Source: Brucella anthropi ATCC 49188
GTDB lineage: Bacteria > Pseudomonadota > Alphaproteobacteria > Rhizobiales > Rhizobiaceae
Direction of reading: 5' to 3'
Length of the DNA: 64,000 nt
Assembly: GCF_000017405.1 (NCBI RefSeq)
Contig: NC_009668.1
Span: 372,001-436,000, forward strand
In this document: positions 63,484 through 64,000 of the stretch, in pieces
Layout: every line of letters begins with the position of its first letter
Numbering within the stretch: the first letter of the stretch is position 1
Position numbers and translations under genes: made by a program
Notes under the pieces: generated by a model
Told to the model about the DNA's origin: nothing
Seen by the model: the letters and a program-made list of their open reading frames with translations, nothing else
Database searches by the model: none

Positions 63484-64000
63484 CTATCTCCAGCGTTTGT
63501 CGTAAGCGCCCGAAGTCGTTTGCTGGCCTTCGCTCAGCAGACGGAGGCGGGACAGAAGGGCGGCGCGGCTTTCGGGACTTGCTGCGAGTGTCTGACGCAG
63601 TGTGGAGACGACTTCACCAACATAAGCCTTGCCGCGTTGGCGACCCTCAATCTTGAGCGCTGAGACGCCTGCCGCCCGCAACTCATCGATATGATTCATG
63701 ACATCGAGGGAAACCGGATCTTCAAATGCATAACCTTGATCGTCTGCGATATCGAACCGGCCTTTACAGAGTGTCGGATAGCCGGTGGGCTCGCCCAAAG
63801 GGAAACGATTGATCGTGTAATCGCCGAGTTCGGAGACGAGTTCCTCTCCGTCTTGCCGGTAGCGGACGTGGCTGGCCGGTGAGCAAACGCCGTTCATGTT
63901 GGGCGATCTGCCAGTGGCGTAGGAAGACAGGGAGCATCGTCCTTCTGCCATCACGCATAGTCCACCGAACACGAATACTTCCATTTCGCAGCCGATCTTG
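63484..64000 (-). CDS. ubiU: Oxygen-independent ubiquinone biosynthesis protein UbiU, C-terminal part (window edge)
   Basis: The last 171 codons of a U32-family protein; the start lies outside the window. IGCEMEVFVFGGLCVMAEGR, then CSLSSYATGRSPNMNGVC, then TLCKGRFD hold the cluster cysteines, and AGVSALKIEGRQRGKAYVG is the family C-terminal motif. It would pair with UbiV as a heterodimer. Gene order ubiU-ubiV with 2-nt spacing is the usual one. Confidence 0.87.
   Translation of the reverse strand, partial: KIGCEMEVFVFGGLCVMAEGRCSLSSYATGRSPNMNGVCSPASHVRYRQDGEELVSELGDYTINRFPLGEPTGYPTLCKGRFDIADDQGYAFEDPVSLDVMNHIDELRAAGVSALKIEGRQRGKAYVGEVVSTLRQTLAASPESRAALLSRLRLLSEGQQTTSGAYDKRWR

Overview
The window looks like a chromosomal segment from an alphaproteobacterium of the order Hyphomicrobiales, most likely the Brucella/Ochrobactrum group. 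This is inferred from protein flavour (RbsABC-type sugar ABC systems with SorC and GntR/FCD regulators, a peptide-deformylase-like protein, the ubiU/ubiV pair beside a Crp/Fnr regulator), from moderately high GC, and from dense operons with many ATGA and TGATG stop/start overlaps. No database search was possible, so the taxonomic call is an inference. I see no tRNA, rRNA, CRISPR array, insertion sequence or phage gene.

Nearly all of the window is catabolic and transport functions, arranged as separate operons that each carry their own regulator. Positions 1-10041 hold a D-apiose catabolic locus read leftwards: RuBisCO-like protein, DUF1537 kinase (OiaK), D-apionate oxidoisomerase (ApnO), a sugar ABC transporter with a DUF2291 lipoprotein, a Gfo/Idh/MocA dehydrogenase (ApsD) and the first 67 codons of the lactonase (ApnL). 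A divergent GntR/FCD regulator lies at 9325, and a shared operator-like element sits in both promoters of the locus (near 6510 and 9210). Positions 10059-13085 hold a DHA2-type MFS exporter, an HbpS/GlcG-like exported protein and a divergent LysR regulator with a T-N11-A palindrome.

Positions 13081-23030 form a second sugar operon read rightwards: ABC binding protein, ATPase and permease, SorC regulator, aldo/keto reductase, GlpD/EryB-like FAD dehydrogenase, class I aldolase and FGGY kinase. It resembles an erythritol-type polyol pathway, but the gene combination does not match one I can name. Positions 23070-27150 hold cyclopropane fatty acid synthase, several small exported or hypothetical proteins and an isoaspartyl peptidase. 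Positions 27362-39579 are a peptide-scavenging operon: S33 and S9 peptidases, M20 amidohydrolase, complete Dpp-type ABC transporter, class-C beta-lactamase-like hydrolase and MmgE/PrpD-family protein, met at its end by a LysR gene read the other way. Positions 40679-48455 are a GntR-controlled cluster with PdxA-type dehydrogenase, tripartite tricarboxylate transporter (Tct), TIM-barrel isomerase and a fused DhaK-DhaL kinase.

Positions 48526-50836 contain a small conserved gene, serA and a peptide-deformylase-like protein that has lost metal ligands. Positions 50933-56833 contain an acyl-CoA catabolic operon (AMP-ligase, SDR, thiolase, acyl-CoA dehydrogenase) with a divergent AraC regulator. 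Positions 56880-61829 contain an MHS-type MFS transporter and a divergent DctB/DctD-like two-component system whose response regulator lacks the GAFTGA loop. The window ends with a Crp/Fnr regulator and convergent ubiV and ubiU (ubiU is cut by the window edge), which serve oxygen-independent ubiquinone synthesis.

A recurring architectural feature is a strong hairpin directly after the binding-protein gene in four of the transporter operons, likely tuning binding-protein expression relative to the membrane components.
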